Below, piece by piece: positions 24,690 through 33,212 of a DNA stretch of 41,737 nt (positions are counted from its first letter, which is position 1; every line of letters starts with the position of its first letter). The stretch is taken from positions 89,711 to 131,447 of the forward strand of contig DAHVCP010000058.1 in NCBI GenBank assembly GCA_027314025.1. The letters are read 5' to 3'. This DNA is from Acidobacteriota bacterium. Lineage in GTDB: Bacteria > Acidobacteriota > Terriglobia > Terriglobales > SCQP01. Below the pieces are notes generated by a model that did not search any database, was not told the DNA's origin, and saw only the letters and a list, made by a program, of their open reading frames with translations. The position numbers and the translations under genes were made by a program.

Positions 24690-24714
24690 GGGGCGGGCCG
24701 ACACGGCCCGCCCC
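24690..24714 (-). terminator. Intrinsic terminator between the shell operon and the bactofilin
   Basis: Perfect 10-bp inverted repeat GGGGCGGGCC-GACAC-GGCCCGCCCC. Read on the minus strand it is followed by GTTTTCTTG, so it is best as the bactofilin terminator. It may also stop the BMC transcript from the other side, though without a T-tract. Confidence 0.8.
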
Positions 24715-24741
24715 GCGACAAGCTCCGCCTCCAGCGCGCGC

Positions 24742-25221
24742 CTAGCCGACGCTGGCCACCTTGCTGTTGGCGGATTTCTGAATGTCAATGCCGCCCTTGA
24801 AGAACGCGCCGTCCTCGATGCTGATGCGGGCGCAGGTGACGTCGCCGGTGAGCGCGCCTTGGGCGCGAATTTCCACCCGGTCGCTGGCGTTGATGTTGCC
24901 GCTCAGCTTGCCCTGAATGATCACTTCGCGGGCGGTCACATCCGCCTGCACCTGGCCGTTCAGGCCGATGGTGACCGTGCTCTTCGCCAGGTCAATCGTG
25001 CCTTCCACGCGGCCATCCACGTACAGATCTTCTCCGCCGGTGATGCTGCCCTTGATGAACACCGATTTGCCCAGATGCGTGGGCCGCTCGGCGCTGCGCG
25101 GCGCGGGCGCCGCCACGGCGGCGGGCATGGCCGCGGGCGGAGCCGCGGGTGTCGGTTGCGGCGTGGCGGTGGGACGCGCCGGCGGGAAAGCGGATTCCTT
25201 CTCAGGTTGATTCTTCCACAT
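24742..25221 (-). CDS. Bactofilin family cytoskeletal protein
   Basis: A 159-residue protein with a disordered Pro/Ala-rich N-terminus (residues 10-45) and a bactofilin (DUF583) beta-helix core: HLGKSVFIKGSITGGEDLYVDGRVEGTIDL, VTIGLNGQVQADVTAREVIIQGKLSGNI and VEIRAQGALTGDVTCARISIEDGAFFKG. Bactofilins polymerise without nucleotide into filaments that scaffold polar proteins, wall enzymes or stalks. The start at 25221 is chosen because the conserved N-terminus begins MWKNQ; the Shine-Dalgarno sequence is weak. The gene converges on the microcompartment operon across a shared hairpin. Confidence 0.93.
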   Translation of the reverse strand: MWKNQPEKESAFPPARPTATPQPTPAAPPAAMPAAVAAPAPRSAERPTHLGKSVFIKGSITGGEDLYVDGRVEGTIDLAKSTVTIGLNGQVQADVTAREVIIQGKLSGNINASDRVEIRAQGALTGDVTCARISIEDGAFFKGGIDIQKSANSKVASVG

Positions 25222-25712
25222 AGTGAGGGTCTGCCTTTTGTACAAACGAAATTGACGAAGGAACGCGGCGGCGGCGCGCCAAGGCTCGCCACCCAAGACT
25301 TCTGCGGGCATTGTAAGCGGCAAGAAAACCGGAAACAAGCGGGAAAACACCCGAAGTCACTGGCCCCGCGGCCAGGAAACCCCCACGAAGCCATCCGCCG
25401 GCCGCGCCGCGCGCCGCCGGGGCCGCTGCGCGGAGCGTAAGCGTGCCGCCCGGCGGAATATCGCGGCCTTCCCGCGCCCGCTTTGCCCGCGGGGAAGGGA
25501 GGCCGGCATCTGCCGCCAGCCGGCGCAGCTCGGCCAGAGCGGCGAACGGCTGGCGTGCCGAGGGCCGCAACTCCGCCGCAAGCGGCGCCGCCGGGCAGCC
25601 TGTTATGCTGCCGACAATGTCCCCCGCCACGCGCGCCGCGCGCCATACCGCGTCCATCGGCCGCCACGGCGCGAGCGCCGAGCGCCGGCCGCCGCAAACC
25701 GCAGGCGGGAGC
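25222..25712. other. Divergent intergenic region with a repeat copy
   Basis: About 490 bases between the bactofilin and thiL. 25222-25300 is less GC-rich and probably holds the bactofilin promoter. 25454-25486 is a copy of the tail of the composite repeat. A TATGCT box (25604-25609) lies 7 nt before an in-frame thiL ATG (25617), so the 3' part may be the thiL start region. Confidence 0.5.
25454..25486 (+). repeat. Tail part of the composite intergenic repeat (S1)
   Basis: 33 bp beginning CGGAATATCGCGGCC and ending CCCGCTTTGC. It matches the reverse complement of 33746-33778 at 31 of 33 positions. A degenerate relative lies near 21905-21945. Confidence 0.75.
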
Positions 25713-26735
25713 GTGCCAAAGCGCGGCTACGCCGCGTGGTCCCCACGGGCAGGCGAGCGGGCGTGGGTGCGCTGGTTGCAGGCCGCGGCGCAGCCGCGGC
25801 GGCGCGGCGCCGGCGGCCGCCGCGCGGTCCGCCTGGGCATTGGGGATGATGCCGCCATTTTGCGCTTCGCCGCCGGCGAGGACGCGGTGGTCACCACGGA
25901 TCTTTTTTTGGAAGGAGTCCATTTTCTCCGCGCTCGGGAGCGCGCCGCCGACTGCGGTTATCGCTGCGCCAGCCGGGCGCTCAGCGACTTGGCGGCCATG
26001 GGCGCCCGCCCGGCCGCGCTGTTCGTCTCCCTAGCGCTGCCGCCGGCGAGCGGCGCCTGGGGCCGGCAATTTTTCCGCGGGCTGCTCGCCGCCGCGCGCC
26101 AGGCGGGAGCGGAATTGGCGGGCGGCGATCTGGCCGCCTCGCCGCGCGGCGTTTTGGCCGACATCATTGGTCTCGGCGCGGCGCCGCGCGGCCGGGCGCT
26201 GACCCGCTCCGGCGCGCGTCCCGGCGACCGCCTCTTCGTCAGCGGCCGTTTGGGATTGGCGGCCGCGGGCCGCGCTTGGGTGCAGGGCGGCGCCCGGGGC
26301 GGCGCCAAGAAAAACATGCCGCTCCCCGCCGCCATCGCCCGCTTTCGCCGCCCGCGCGCCCGCTGGGAACTGGGGATGAGCCTCGCCGCGCAGCGCCTGG
26401 CCACCGCCGCGATGGACATCAGCGATGGGTTGAGCTTGGATTTGGCCCGCCTCTGCGCCGCAAGCGGCGTCGGCGCCGTGGTGGACGCCGCCCGCCTGCC
26501 CCGCCTGCCCGGCCCGCAAGGGCTGCGCCGCGCGCTCGCGGGCGGGGAAGATTACGAGTTGCTTTTCACCGTTCCCGCGGGCAGCACGGCGCGCCTGCGG
26601 CGCCTTCACCCCGCCGGCGTCGCCCTGACCGAGATCGGCGTGATCACCGCCCAGCCCGGACTTTGGCTGCGCCCCGCCTCCGGTCCACCGCGGCCGCTCG
26701 CCGCCCGCGGCTGGGATCACTTCCAACGCCGCTGA
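25713..26735 (+). CDS. thiL: Thiamine-monophosphate kinase
   Basis: Phosphorylates thiamine monophosphate to thiamine diphosphate, the last step of the pathway. The AIR-synthase-like fold is clear: RLGIGDDAAILRF, VVTTDLFLEGVHF, LAGGDLAASPRG, DRLFVSGRLGLAAAG, MDISDGLSLDLARL and GGEDYELLFTV. The start is uncertain. GTG at 25713 gives 340 residues, a normal length, with GGGAG only 1 nt upstream. ATG at 25617 would add 32 unlike residues but has a TATGCT box 7 nt upstream, as in other probable leaderless genes here. No TPP riboswitch pattern is visible. Not linked to other thi genes in the window. Confidence 0.88.
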   Translation: MPKRGYAAWSPRAGERAWVRWLQAAAQPRRRGAGGRRAVRLGIGDDAAILRFAAGEDAVVTTDLFLEGVHFLRARERAADCGYRCASRALSDLAAMGARPAALFVSLALPPASGAWGRQFFRGLLAAARQAGAELAGGDLAASPRGVLADIIGLGAAPRGRALTRSGARPGDRLFVSGRLGLAAAGRAWVQGGARGGAKKNMPLPAAIARFRRPRARWELGMSLAAQRLATAAMDISDGLSLDLARLCAASGVGAVVDAARLPRLPGPQGLRRALAGGEDYELLFTVPAGSTARLRRLHPAGVALTEIGVITAQPGLWLRPASGPPRPLAARGWDHFQRR

Positions 26736-26781
26736 TTCCGCGCGTTCGCCCGTCAAAGCGCGCGCGCCGCCGCCGCGGCGA

Positions 26782-26810
26782 TTGCCGCCGCCCCGCGCCG
26801 GGACTATAGT
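26782..26810 (+). promoter_or_regulatory. Sigma70 promoter of the prolyl oligopeptidase gene
   Basis: TTGCCG (26782-26787) and TATAGT (26805-26810) at 17-nt spacing. Transcription would start near 26817, followed by GGAGG just before the ATG at 26832. The -35 box and spacing equal those of the acpP promoter. Confidence 0.65.
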
Positions 26811-26831
26811 GAGCCTTGTCCAGCGGAGGTC

Positions 26832-28937
26832 ATGCGAATGCGGCGGGCTAGCTTGGCGGCGATATTGGCGGCGGTCATGGCGATGGCGGGCTGTTCGGCA
26901 TCGCGCGGGCGAGTCTCCGCGCCGCCGAAATCCGCGCAGGACGCCTTCGTTTACACCGTGGCGGGACATCTGATTCAGGATCCGTACCATTGGCTGGAGA
27001 ACGCCCATTCGTCCCAAACCCAAGCCTGGATCACCCGCGAGGATGGCTACACGCGCCGCGTGCTGGCTGGGGTTCCCGCCATCCACCAGGCCGCGGCGCG
27101 GCTGCGCCCGCTGCTAGCCATCGGCGTCATTTCCACGCCCATTGAGCGCGGCGGCCGCCTGTTTTATTCCCGCCGCGCCGCCAACCAGCCGCAAGCGGTC
27201 ATCTACACGCGCCGCGTGGGCGGCGCCGCTCGCGTCGTGGTCAATCCCAACCCGATGAGCGCCAAGCATCTCATCTCCGCCTACATCGCCGGCGTCGCCG
27301 CCAACGGCCGGCTGATGGCCTATGCCATCCAACATGGTGGGCAGGATCAGAGCACGCTGCACATTTACGACGCCGCTACCGGCAAGGATCTGCCCGACGT
27401 CATGCCCCACGCCCGCTATTGGGGCGTAGCGTTCACCCAGAAGCCGCGCGGTTTTTATTACGTGAAGGATTGGCCGTACAAAGGCCCGCGGCTATACTTC
27501 CATCGCCTGGGCACGCCGGTCAAAAGCGACCGCCTGGTCTACGGCGACGGCCTGGGAACGAACATGGCGATGGGCGTCAGCGTCTCGCCCCATGGACGGT
27601 ATCTGCTGATTGAGGTGGATGAGGGCACGGGCCAGACCAATCAGCTCTATGTCCAGAACCGCGCCGCCCACGGGCCCATCCGCCCGCTCGTGACCGGCCT
27701 CAAAGCTTGGTTCCATGGGCAATTCGCCGGCTCGACATTGTTCGTGCATACCGACTGGCAAGCGCCCAACGGCCGCGTGCTAGCCATTGATCTTCGCCAT
27801 CCCGCCCGCCGTGACTGGCGCGTGGTGGTGCCCGCCGGACCGGAACCGATTCAGTCCGTCGCCGCCGCCGGCGGCCGCCTGTTCGTCACCGACCTGCACA
27901 ACGTATCCAGCCGCGTTCGCGTCTTCAACCCCGCCGGCAAGCTGCTGCGGACACTAGCCCTCCCGCCGTTAGGTTCCATCGGCGGCATCTCCGGAACTTG
28001 GTCCGATCCCCACATCTATTACGAGTGGAGTTCCTTCACCGTCCCGCCCACCATCTACGCGGGTAACGCCCGCACCGGCCAATCCAAGGTCTGGGCCCGG
28101 ATTCGCGTTCCCGGCCTGCCCCGCAACCTGGTCACGCGCCAGGTTTGGTACACCAGCACCGGCGGCGTCCGCGTGCCCATGTTCTTAGTCTATAAACATG
28201 GCTTAGCCCGCAACGGCCAAGCCCGGGCGCTGATCACCGGTTACGGCGGCTTCGACATCACGCTGACCCCGACGTGGGATCCGCTGGCCATTGCCTGGGC
28301 GGAGATGGGCGGGGTCTTCGCCCAGCCCAACCTCCGTGGCGGCGGCGCCTTCGGCGAGGCCTGGCATCAGGCGGGCATGTTGTCCCACAAGCAAAATGTC
28401 TTCGATGATTTCTATAACGGCGCGCATTGGCTGATCCGCCACCACTTCACCCAGCCCGCCCGCCTCGCGGCGTTCGGCGGCAGCAATGGCGGCTTATTGG
28501 TCGGCGCGGCCATGACCCAGCAGCCGCATTTGTTCGGCGCCATCGTCTGCTGGCACCCGCTGCTGGACATGCTGCGCTTTGAGCTTTTCCCGATCGGCAA
28601 TCTCTGGACCGCGGAATATGGCGATCCGCGCAATCCCCAGGATTACCCCTTCATCGCCGCCTATTCCCCCTACCAACATGTCCGCCCCGGGGTCCGATAT
28701 CCCGCCGTGCTGTTTCTGACCGGCGCCGGCGACACGCGCGTCAATCCGCTGCACGCCATGAAGATGACCGCGGAGATGCAGACCGATGACGCCGCCGCTT
28801 GGCAGCGGCGGCATCCCATCCTGATCTCTTACGGCCGCAGCGAGGGCCATTCGGGCGGCGAGCCCTTGGCCCTGCGCATTCACAATGAAGCCCGCTGGGT
28901 CGGCTTCTTGTGGTGGCAGACGCGCCGCGCCGGCTAG
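26832..28937 (+). CDS. Prolyl oligopeptidase family (S9) lipoprotein
   Basis: A 701-residue S9 serine peptidase. Residues 1-21 form a lipoprotein signal (AAVMAMAGC, lipidated C21). A beta-propeller domain (about 60-430; DPYHWLEN is the family N-terminal motif) precedes an alpha/beta hydrolase domain. The triad is visible: S551 in GGSNGG, D634 in GAGDTRVNP and H673 in SEGHSGG. RGGGAFGEAWH is the conserved segment before the nucleophile. It probably degrades proline-containing peptides outside the cytoplasm. Length matches S9A enzymes. It stands alone behind its own promoter. Confidence 0.95.
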   Translation: MRMRRASLAAILAAVMAMAGCSASRGRVSAPPKSAQDAFVYTVAGHLIQDPYHWLENAHSSQTQAWITREDGYTRRVLAGVPAIHQAAARLRPLLAIGVISTPIERGGRLFYSRRAANQPQAVIYTRRVGGAARVVVNPNPMSAKHLISAYIAGVAANGRLMAYAIQHGGQDQSTLHIYDAATGKDLPDVMPHARYWGVAFTQKPRGFYYVKDWPYKGPRLYFHRLGTPVKSDRLVYGDGLGTNMAMGVSVSPHGRYLLIEVDEGTGQTNQLYVQNRAAHGPIRPLVTGLKAWFHGQFAGSTLFVHTDWQAPNGRVLAIDLRHPARRDWRVVVPAGPEPIQSVAAAGGRLFVTDLHNVSSRVRVFNPAGKLLRTLALPPLGSIGGISGTWSDPHIYYEWSSFTVPPTIYAGNARTGQSKVWARIRVPGLPRNLVTRQVWYTSTGGVRVPMFLVYKHGLARNGQARALITGYGGFDITLTPTWDPLAIAWAEMGGVFAQPNLRGGGAFGEAWHQAGMLSHKQNVFDDFYNGAHWLIRHHFTQPARLAAFGGSNGGLLVGAAMTQQPHLFGAIVCWHPLLDMLRFELFPIGNLWTAEYGDPRNPQDYPFIAAYSPYQHVRPGVRYPAVLFLTGAGDTRVNPLHAMKMTAEMQTDDAAAWQRRHPILISYGRSEGHSGGEPLALRIHNEARWVGFLWWQTRRAG

Positions 28938-28948
28938 CGCCGGGGCCA

Positions 28949-28965
28949 TTGATCGGCGCGGCCCC
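28949..28965 (+). repeat. 17-bp dispersed motif, copy 1
   Basis: TTGATCGGCGCGGCCCC, 11 nt after the stop of the prolyl oligopeptidase gene; identical to 36154-36170. Confidence 0.5.
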
Positions 28966-29058
28966 CGCGAAGGGTGGGCGGCGGGACTGGGGTACGCAGC
29001 GAGATGATGAGGCGACGTGGCGCAGGCCGCCGCGCCGCCGTCCATCCCAACAGGCCGT

Positions 29059-29682
29059 CTATCCCAACAGGTGGCCGAGCTTTTCTTTTTTGACGCGCAG
29101 GTAGTCGCGCGCCTCGCTGGCCGGCGGCGGTTGGCAGGGCACGCGTTCGGCGACGCGAATCCCCGCCTGTTCCAGGGCCGCGATCTTTTCCGGATTGTTC
29201 GACAGCAGCCGCACCTGCCGTACGCCCAAATGGCGGAGAATGGCGGCGGCAAACGCGTAGTCGCGTTCGTCGGCGCCAAAGCCCAGCATGCGGTTGGCCT
29301 CCACCGTGTCCGCGCCTTGGTCTTGCAGGGCATAGGCGCGCAGCTTGTTCATCAGCCCGATGCCACGGCCCTCTTTTTGCTCATACAGCAGCAGACCCGC
29401 CCCCGCCGCCGCGATCGCCTCCAGCGCCATTTCGAGCTGCTGCCGGCAGTCACAGCGCAGTGAAGCGAAGACGTCCCCGGTCAGGCACTGGGAATGAATC
29501 CGCAGCAGCGGCGCTTCGCCCAGTTCGCCCAGCCGCAGCACCACGGCTTCTTCCGGCGGCGCCTCCGGCGTGGCTCCGGGGCCGGTGAAGCCCAGAATCC
29601 GGAATCGCGCCCAGCGGGTCGGCAGATCGGCTTCCGCCACCAGGCGGACAGCAGCATCGGAAGCGCGTGGCGAAGCGGACAA
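29059..29682 (-). CDS. ribA: GTP cyclohydrolase II
   Basis: First step of riboflavin synthesis: opens the imidazole ring of GTP with release of formate and pyrophosphate. The 207-residue product has the zinc cysteines C66, C77 and C79 in QCLTGDVFASLRCDC and the nucleotide-binding KEGRGIGL at 104-110. It is the stand-alone RibA, not fused to the RibB synthase. The first in-frame start is TTG at 29682, 6 nt after a perfect TATAAT on the same strand; a GTG at 29640 is the alternative. The gene is divergent from the LytS-type kinase with only 17 bp between starts, so their promoters overlap. No FMN riboswitch fits in that space. Confidence 0.93.
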   Translation of the reverse strand: MSASPRASDAAVRLVAEADLPTRWARFRILGFTGPGATPEAPPEEAVVLRLGELGEAPLLRIHSQCLTGDVFASLRCDCRQQLEMALEAIAAAGAGLLLYEQKEGRGIGLMNKLRAYALQDQGADTVEANRMLGFGADERDYAFAAAILRHLGVRQVRLLSNNPEKIAALEQAGIRVAERVPCQPPPASEARDYLRVKKEKLGHLLG

Positions 29683-29688
29683 GGGTTC

Positions 29689-29694
29689 ATTATA
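29689..29694 (-). promoter_or_regulatory. -10 box of ribA
   Basis: Perfect TATAAT read on the minus strand, 6 nt before the TTG start of ribA. No -35 box was recognised at standard spacing. Confidence 0.45.
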
Positions 29695-29699
29695 GGGCC

Positions 29700-31100
29700 A
29701 TGGCGAACCCGGACAGCCAGCGCCTGCTGCTCATCGGCTTCCTGGTCAAGCTCGGCGTCATGGCCACGATCGCCGCCGTGCTCGTGCGCTCGGTGGCCTT
29801 CAAGCGCGTGCTCTACGCGCCCATCCGCACCCGCCGGCAGCGCTGGGGTTTGGTGCTGTTCTTCCTGATCCCGTTTGGCGGGGACGTGGTCATGCGCCTG
29901 CTGTCCCCGGGCTTTGGCGTAGCGGATCTTACCTTGCCCGGGGCGGTGCTGACCGGGCTGATCGCCGGCCAGTTGCCCGGCGCGGTTGGCGGCGCCTTGA
30001 TCGCCCTGCCCGCGGCCATTGTCGCGCACCAATGGCTGGGCTTGGGGCTGGCGGCCCTGGCCGGCTGGGCCGGCGGCTTGTGCCGCCGCGCCGCGCCCAG
30101 CGCCGAAGAGATCTGGGGCTTCTCGCCGTTCATTGACCTGGAACTTTGGCGCTGGTTGCAAAACCGCCTCAACCGCCCGCTACGGGACTGGCAGGCGTTG
30201 ATGTTCGCCGTGCTCGCCGCGCTGACCCTCATTACCTGGGACGTAGCGCGCTGGGCGCCCGGGCAGGTGTATTTCGCTCCCTGGGCCAAGGGCTGGGGGT
30301 TGCTGGTGGCCATTTTGGGCACGGTCCTGGCCGTGGCCATCCCCATCAAGATCTGGAACAACACCCGCATCGAGATGAAGTTGGAGGAGCAACATCGTCT
30401 TCTGATCCAGGCCCGGCTCGATGCCCTGACCAGCCAGATCAATCCTCACTTCCTGTTCAACACGCTGAACTCCGTCGCCTCCCTGGTCCGCTTCGATCCC
30501 GATACCGCCCGCCTGCTGATCATCAAGCTTTCCAATATTCTCCGCCGCCTGCTCAAGAAGCATGAACATTACGCCCCGTTGGCGGATGAGCTGGCGTTCA
30601 TAGACGACTATCTGGATATCGAGGTCGTTCGCTTTGGACCCGAGCGCCTGCGGTTCGTCAAGGACATTGATCCCGCCGTGCTGCACGATCCGGTGCCCAG
30701 CATGCTGCTCCAGCCCTTCATCGAGAATTCCATCCGCCACGGCCTGGCGCCCGGCATCGAGGGCGGCACCATCACGTTGCGCGCGCGCCGGCCCGCCGCC
30801 AGTTCCGCGCGCGCGGGCAAGCGCCCGGTGCGGCTGTTGATTGAGATCGGCGATGACGGCGCGGGCATGCCGCCGGAGCGCCTGGCCGAGGCCCGCCGCG
30901 CCCTCGCCGCCGGCCGCGGCGGCATCGGCATCTCCAATGCCCGCGAGCGGCTGCGCGTGCTGTACGGCGAGACTGCGGTCTTGGAGATCGGCAGCTCCGT
31001 CGGACACGGCACCTGGGTCAAAATTGAGTTTCCGGTGGTGGCGGCGGCCGAATTGCCCGCCTGGACGGAACCGGCGGCGGAAAGGGCGGTCAGTTCCTAA
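29700..31100 (+). CDS. LytS/YehU-type sensor histidine kinase
   Basis: A 466-residue membrane histidine kinase. The N-terminal ~220 residues hold several hydrophobic helices, with a 5TM-like region of LytS type; then comes the His_kinase domain (LTSQINPHFLFNTLNSVASLV, phospho-accepting H250, and YLDIEVVRFGPERL), and a HATPase domain with LLQPFIENSIRHGL, DDGAGMP and GIGISNARERL. Such kinases usually pair with a LytTR response regulator; none lies next to it. The ATG at 29700 gives the expected N-terminus; a GTG at 29667 would overlap ribA. It overlaps the SRAP gene by one base (TAATG), so the two are translationally coupled. Confidence 0.9.
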   Translation: MANPDSQRLLLIGFLVKLGVMATIAAVLVRSVAFKRVLYAPIRTRRQRWGLVLFFLIPFGGDVVMRLLSPGFGVADLTLPGAVLTGLIAGQLPGAVGGALIALPAAIVAHQWLGLGLAALAGWAGGLCRRAAPSAEEIWGFSPFIDLELWRWLQNRLNRPLRDWQALMFAVLAALTLITWDVARWAPGQVYFAPWAKGWGLLVAILGTVLAVAIPIKIWNNTRIEMKLEEQHRLLIQARLDALTSQINPHFLFNTLNSVASLVRFDPDTARLLIIKLSNILRRLLKKHEHYAPLADELAFIDDYLDIEVVRFGPERLRFVKDIDPAVLHDPVPSMLLQPFIENSIRHGLAPGIEGGTITLRARRPAASSARAGKRPVRLLIEIGDDGAGMPPERLAEARRALAAGRGGIGISNARERLRVLYGETAVLEIGSSVGHGTWVKIEFPVVAAAELPAWTEPAAERAVSS

Positions 31101-31792
31101 TGTGCGGACGCTACACGCTCGCCAAAGACCCGCTGCGCTTGCGCGAGCATTTCAACCTGCGCTCCACGCCTGCCTGGAGCGCGCGGTATAACATCGCCCC
31201 GGCGCAGCCGGTGCCCATCATTGCCGCCACCGCCTCCGGCGAGCGCGAGTGGGGCCTGGCGCAATGGGGGCTGCGCCCCGCTTGGGCCGCCGCCGCGCCG
31301 GATGCGCCCCCCCGCCCGCCGTTTATCAACGCCCGCGGAGAAACCATCGCCACCAAGCCGGCCTTCCGCGGCGCTTTTCGCCAGCACCGATGTTTGCTTC
31401 CCGCCGACGGGTTTTATGAATGGCGCACCGAAGGCGGACAGAAGCAGCCCAGCTATTTTCGCCGCCGCGACGGCGGCCTGTTCGCCTTCGCCGCCGTCTG
31501 GGAACCTATCGCCACGCCGGGCGCGGCCGGCGGCGGGAACCGGGGCTGTGCCATCGTGACCACCCAGGCGAATGAACTGGTGGCCGCCTACCACGACCGC
31601 ATGCCCGTCATGCTGCACCCGAGCCAATATGACGTTTGGCTCCGCGCCGCTCCCGCCGCCGCCGCCGAGCTGTTGCGCCCCTATGCGGCCGAGGAAATGG
31701 CGGCGTATCCCGTGGCCCCGCGCTGGGTCAACTCCGCCCGCTTCGACGGTCCGGAGTGCGTTGTCGCCGCGCCCCAGGCCGCCAGCGGGTAA
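31100..31792 (+). CDS. SOS response-associated peptidase (SRAP domain, YedK/HMCES)
   Basis: A 230-residue SRAP protein. It starts MCGRYTL, so removal of Met exposes the catalytic C2 that forms a covalent thiazolidine link to abasic sites in single-stranded DNA. N31 in YNIAP, N77 in INARGET, E107 in DGFYEW and H165 in HDRMPV complete the active site. It therefore protects abasic sites during replication. It is translationally coupled to the sensor kinase by TAATG, an unusual pairing. Length is normal. Confidence 0.95.
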   Translation: MCGRYTLAKDPLRLREHFNLRSTPAWSARYNIAPAQPVPIIAATASGEREWGLAQWGLRPAWAAAAPDAPPRPPFINARGETIATKPAFRGAFRQHRCLLPADGFYEWRTEGGQKQPSYFRRRDGGLFAFAAVWEPIATPGAAGGGNRGCAIVTTQANELVAAYHDRMPVMLHPSQYDVWLRAAPAAAAELLRPYAAEEMAAYPVAPRWVNSARFDGPECVVAAPQAASG

Positions 31793-31843
31793 ACCCCGTC
31801 GCCATCGCCCCGGCCGGCTCCCGGAAGGGCGGGGACGCTCTGC

Positions 31844-31849
31844 TAAAAT
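31844..31849 (+). promoter_or_regulatory. -10 box of rplS
   Basis: TAAAAT about 40 nt before the rplS ATG, followed by a GAAGGA Shine-Dalgarno sequence. No clear -35 box. Confidence 0.4.
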
Positions 31850-31888
31850 AGAACGGTTTGCCGGTGACCCGGCTCGAAGGAACGCGTT

Positions 31889-32257
31889 ATGAGCATTCAT
31901 CCCGCCATTCAGAAGTACATGGAAACACAAGCCGCGGCGCCGCTGCCCGCATTCGTGCCCGGGGACACCGTGCGGGTGCATGTACGCATCGTCGAGGGCG
32001 AAAAGGAGCGGGTTCAGGCCTTTGAAGGCGTCTGCATCGCCCGCAATGGCCGCGGCGGCCGGGCCTCATTCACGGTGCGCAAAATTTCCTTCGGCCAAGG
32101 CGTGGAGCGCATCTTCCCGGTGGCATCCCGCGCCATTGACCACGTCGAGGTCCTGCGCGGCGGCGACGTGCGGCGGGCCAAGCTGTATTACCTCCGTGGC
32201 CTGCGTGGCAAGGCCGCGCGGCTTAAGGAGCGGACCGCGCCCACAGGCAAAGCGTAG
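31889..32257 (+). CDS. rplS: 50S ribosomal protein L19
   Basis: A 122-residue L19, at the 30S-50S interface of the ribosome. It contains [52 protein letters not shown] and [20 protein letters not shown], all diagnostic. In many bacteria it follows rpsP-rimM-trmD; here an SRAP gene takes that place and L19 has its own promoter-like box. rnhB follows by 38 bp, the usual downstream neighbour. Confidence 0.97.
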   Translation: MSIHPAIQKYMETQAAAPLPAFVPGDTVRVHVRIVEGEKERVQAFEGVCIARNGRGGRASFTVRKISFGQGVERIFPVASRAIDHVEVLRGGDVRRAKLYYLRGLRGKAARLKERTAPTGKA

Positions 32258-32295
32258 GCTCCGTCCTGCCGCGGGGTCTGCGCCCCTAAACGCCG

Positions 32296-32928
32296 ATGCG
32301 TTGCACGCGTTACCACGAACGCCAGGCCCAACGCGCCGGCGCCTGCCGCATCGCCGGGGTGGACGAAGTGGGACGCGGCGCCCTGTTTGGCCCCGTGGTC
32401 GCGGCCGCCGTCATCTTGCCCCTGGAGCGCCGCGTCTCCGGGATCAACGATTCCAAGCTGCTGTCGGCCGAGGTGCGAGAGGCCTTGGCGCCCCGCATCC
32501 GGCAAACGGCGCTCGCTTGGTCCGTTGCCGCCGTGGACGCCGGCCGCATTGACGCCATCAACATTTACCAGGCCTCCCGGCTGGCGATGGCCCGTGCCGT
32601 CGCCGCATTGACGCCCCAGCCGGATTATGTGCTGGTGGATGCGGTCACCCTCGATTGGGGGGGGCCACAATTGGCCCTGACCCATGGCGACGGCCGGTCG
32701 GCTTCCATTGCCGCCGCTTCCATCCTGGCCAAAGTCCATCGTGACCTGCTGATGCAGCAATGGGACGCCGTCTTCCCCGACTACGGATTGGCCGCGAATA
32801 AGGGCTACGCGACGCCGGATCATCTAGCCGCCTTGTCGCGATACGGCGTGACCCCGCTGCACCGGCGCAGCTACGCGCCCGTCGCCGCGGTTCTCAACGC
32901 CGCGGGTGGCGTGGCGCTCTCGGTTTGA
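32296..32928 (+). CDS. rnhB: Ribonuclease HII
   Basis: Removes RNA primers and misincorporated ribonucleotides from DNA. The 210-residue product has AGVDEVGRGALFGPVVAAAVILP with catalytic D23 and E24, the DSK motif (INDSKLLS), the third acidic residue in VLVDAVTLDW, SIAAASILAKVHRD and the C-terminal NKGYATPDHLAAL. All motifs are intact. It follows rplS in a likely operon and is followed by the repeat island. Confidence 0.96.
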   Translation: MRCTRYHERQAQRAGACRIAGVDEVGRGALFGPVVAAAVILPLERRVSGINDSKLLSAEVREALAPRIRQTALAWSVAAVDAGRIDAINIYQASRLAMARAVAALTPQPDYVLVDAVTLDWGGPQLALTHGDGRSASIAAASILAKVHRDLLMQQWDAVFPDYGLAANKGYATPDHLAALSRYGVTPLHRRSYAPVAAVLNAAGGVALSV

Positions 32929-32941
32929 CAACCATGTGATA

Positions 32942-33132
32942 GGCGCGGGCCCCAGCCCCGCCTGCGGCGGGGCGTCCCGCTTGCGCGCCTGGCCGGGCCG
33001 GGGGCTCCGTTCGCCCCGGCCTAGCCGGCGCGTCGCCCGGGCCGCGCCGCTGCTTTCGCTGGGGGCGGGCGTCCCGCCGATTTTCGCGGCCTGCCCGCTC
33101 CACTTTACCCCCCGAGCAGCAGGCGCGACCCC
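32942..33132 (+). repeat. Composite intergenic repeat, left arm (R2 plus tail)
   Basis: The first 48 bp (32942-32989) match copy R1 at 47 of 48 positions. The rest aligns along its whole length, imperfectly, with the reverse complement of 33721-33869, including GCGCGTCGC, TTTCGCGGCCT and CCCCCCGAGCA blocks. Together the two form an inverted pair of about 190 bp. Confidence 0.75.
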
Positions 33133-33212
33133 GCGAAAGGTTCACCACGACATTCCGCGCTGGTTTGGCGGCGCAACCGGAGGAAGTTGGCCGCGGGGCG
33201 GCGAATCCCGCC

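Noticed and set aside
25222-25712. A TPP riboswitch upstream of thiL
   Set aside because: No CTGAGA-type thi-box core was seen, and the likely transcription start leaves little leader.
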